This document shows, in pieces, positions 34,169 through 34,605 of a DNA stretch of 34,605 nt. The notes below the pieces were generated by a model. That model was given only the letters and a program-made list of their open reading frames with translations. It was not told the origin of the DNA and ran no database searches. The DNA lies in the NCBI GenBank assembly GCA_900539525.1, contig UQCM01000026.1, positions 1 through 34,605 on the forward strand, in the 5' to 3' direction. How positions within the stretch are numbered: position 1 is the first letter of the stretch; each line of letters starts with the position of its first letter. The stretch is from an uncultured Blautia sp. (GTDB taxonomy: Bacteria > Bacillota > Clostridia > Lachnospirales > Lachnospiraceae). The translations under genes were made by a program, and so were the position numbers.

Positions 34169-34198
34169 TTTACCCAAAGAGGATTCCCTTTGGGTAAA
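34169..34198. promoter_or_regulatory. Inverted repeat after the LysM gene
   Basis: Perfect 11-bp arms TTTACCCAAAG (34169-34179) and CTTTGGGTAAA (34188-34198). It is about 30 bp past the LysM stop, where a terminator is expected. On the minus strand only a weak GAGTTTG follows, so termination is uncertain. Confidence 0.5.
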
Positions 34199-34226
34199 AA
34201 AGATAAAACTGTCAAAATATAACTTA

Positions 34227-34484
34227 TCAGAACATACCGTTTTTGTCAATCTTGTTTGGCGATTGAATTTCATTTGTTACTGACATTGGAACCGGCATGA
34301 CCATCGGGCGGATTTTCGGAATACACAGTTCATCTCCGACCTGAAGATTGTACACATTAATATACGGGTTTGCAAACAGCAGCGCCGATACCGTCACTCC
34401 ATATTCTTTCCCTAATTTATATAAGGTATCCCCTTTTTTCACTACATGCATAAAACCCATGCAGCATCTGGCTCTCTCTTCCAT
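34227..34484 (-). CDS. Small LysM-domain protein
   Basis: This 85-residue protein is almost wholly one LysM domain (about residues 10-56): HVVKKGDTLYKLGKEYGV, ALLFANPYIN, and LQVGDELCIP. LysM binds N-acetylglucosamine in peptidoglycan. No signal peptide or membrane helix is visible, so it may act inside the sporangium, for example on the spore coat, or leave by another route. The start at 34484 has AAGGAG 7 nt upstream. The C-terminal tail (PMVMPVPMSV onward) is low in recognisable structure. The gene stands alone. The 121 bp upstream to the window end show no other gene and only weak promoter-like matches. Confidence 0.85.
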   Translation of the reverse strand: MEERARCCMGFMHVVKKGDTLYKLGKEYGVTVSALLFANPYINVYNLQVGDELCIPKIRPMVMPVPMSVTNEIQSPNKIDKNGMF

Positions 34485-34605
34485 GCGGACACTCCTTTTT
34501 TATCTCTCACTACCATTCATATGCACAATAAGCATATTTTGTTATATTGCAGTTAGTGTATAATTTTAATTGGCAAAAATAATGGGAAGTAGAATTAACC
34601 ACTTC

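Overview
The window looks like chromosome from a spore-forming, low-to-mid GC anaerobic Firmicute, most likely a gut Lachnospiraceae (Blautia/Dorea/Mediterraneibacter-like). The evidence is SpoIID and SleB-type genes, a leucine T-box ahead of leuA, AGGAGG-type ribosome binding sites, -35/-10 promoters with 16-17 bp spacers, and short structured intergenic repeats. I could not run a search, so the family-level placement is inference. Every gene I accept lies on the minus strand, so transcription runs from high to low coordinates.

Right arm (about 23.0-34.6 kb) is ordinary core genome: a small LysM protein, a CorA-type transporter followed by a rhomboid-like protein that lacks the catalytic residues, an LtaS-like membrane sulfatase, lysA with its own strong promoter, leuA behind a T-box leader, a SleB-type cell-wall hydrolase, and pckA. 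Left arm (1-5.5 kb) is also core: thrC, galM, a SpoIID-family protein and a YihY/BrkB membrane protein.

The notable part lies between thrC and pckA (about 5.5-22.9 kb). It is a surface-fibre locus built around a SipW-type signal peptidase and three TasA/CalY-like proteins with SipW-type leader regions. In transcription order it holds: a bacterial-Ig-like secreted protein (364 aa); a terminator; a 1805-aa adhesin with SpaA-like domains, five VaFE (T-Q ester bond) repeats and an SPKTG sorting signal; three TasA-like subunits of 259, 191 and 425 aa, the last with a C-terminal anchor; a 1970-aa protein with six D2-type isopeptide repeats and two SpaA domains but no wall anchor; a terminator; a second Ig-like protein broken by an apparent frameshift; a UUCG-loop hairpin; and sipW. 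I infer that SipW processes the three subunits, that the small subunits form a fibre, and that the two giant proteins are its adhesive or covalently stabilised accessories. No sortase gene is in the window, so anchoring would need one encoded elsewhere.

Regulatory sites supported by sequence include promoters for brkB, galM, thrC, the 364-aa gene, pckA, leuA and lysA, several intrinsic terminators, and a hairpin-bridged Shine-Dalgarno ahead of the predicted major fibre subunit. Three kinds of short intergenic repeat occur (5.5, 24.9 and 32.1 kb).
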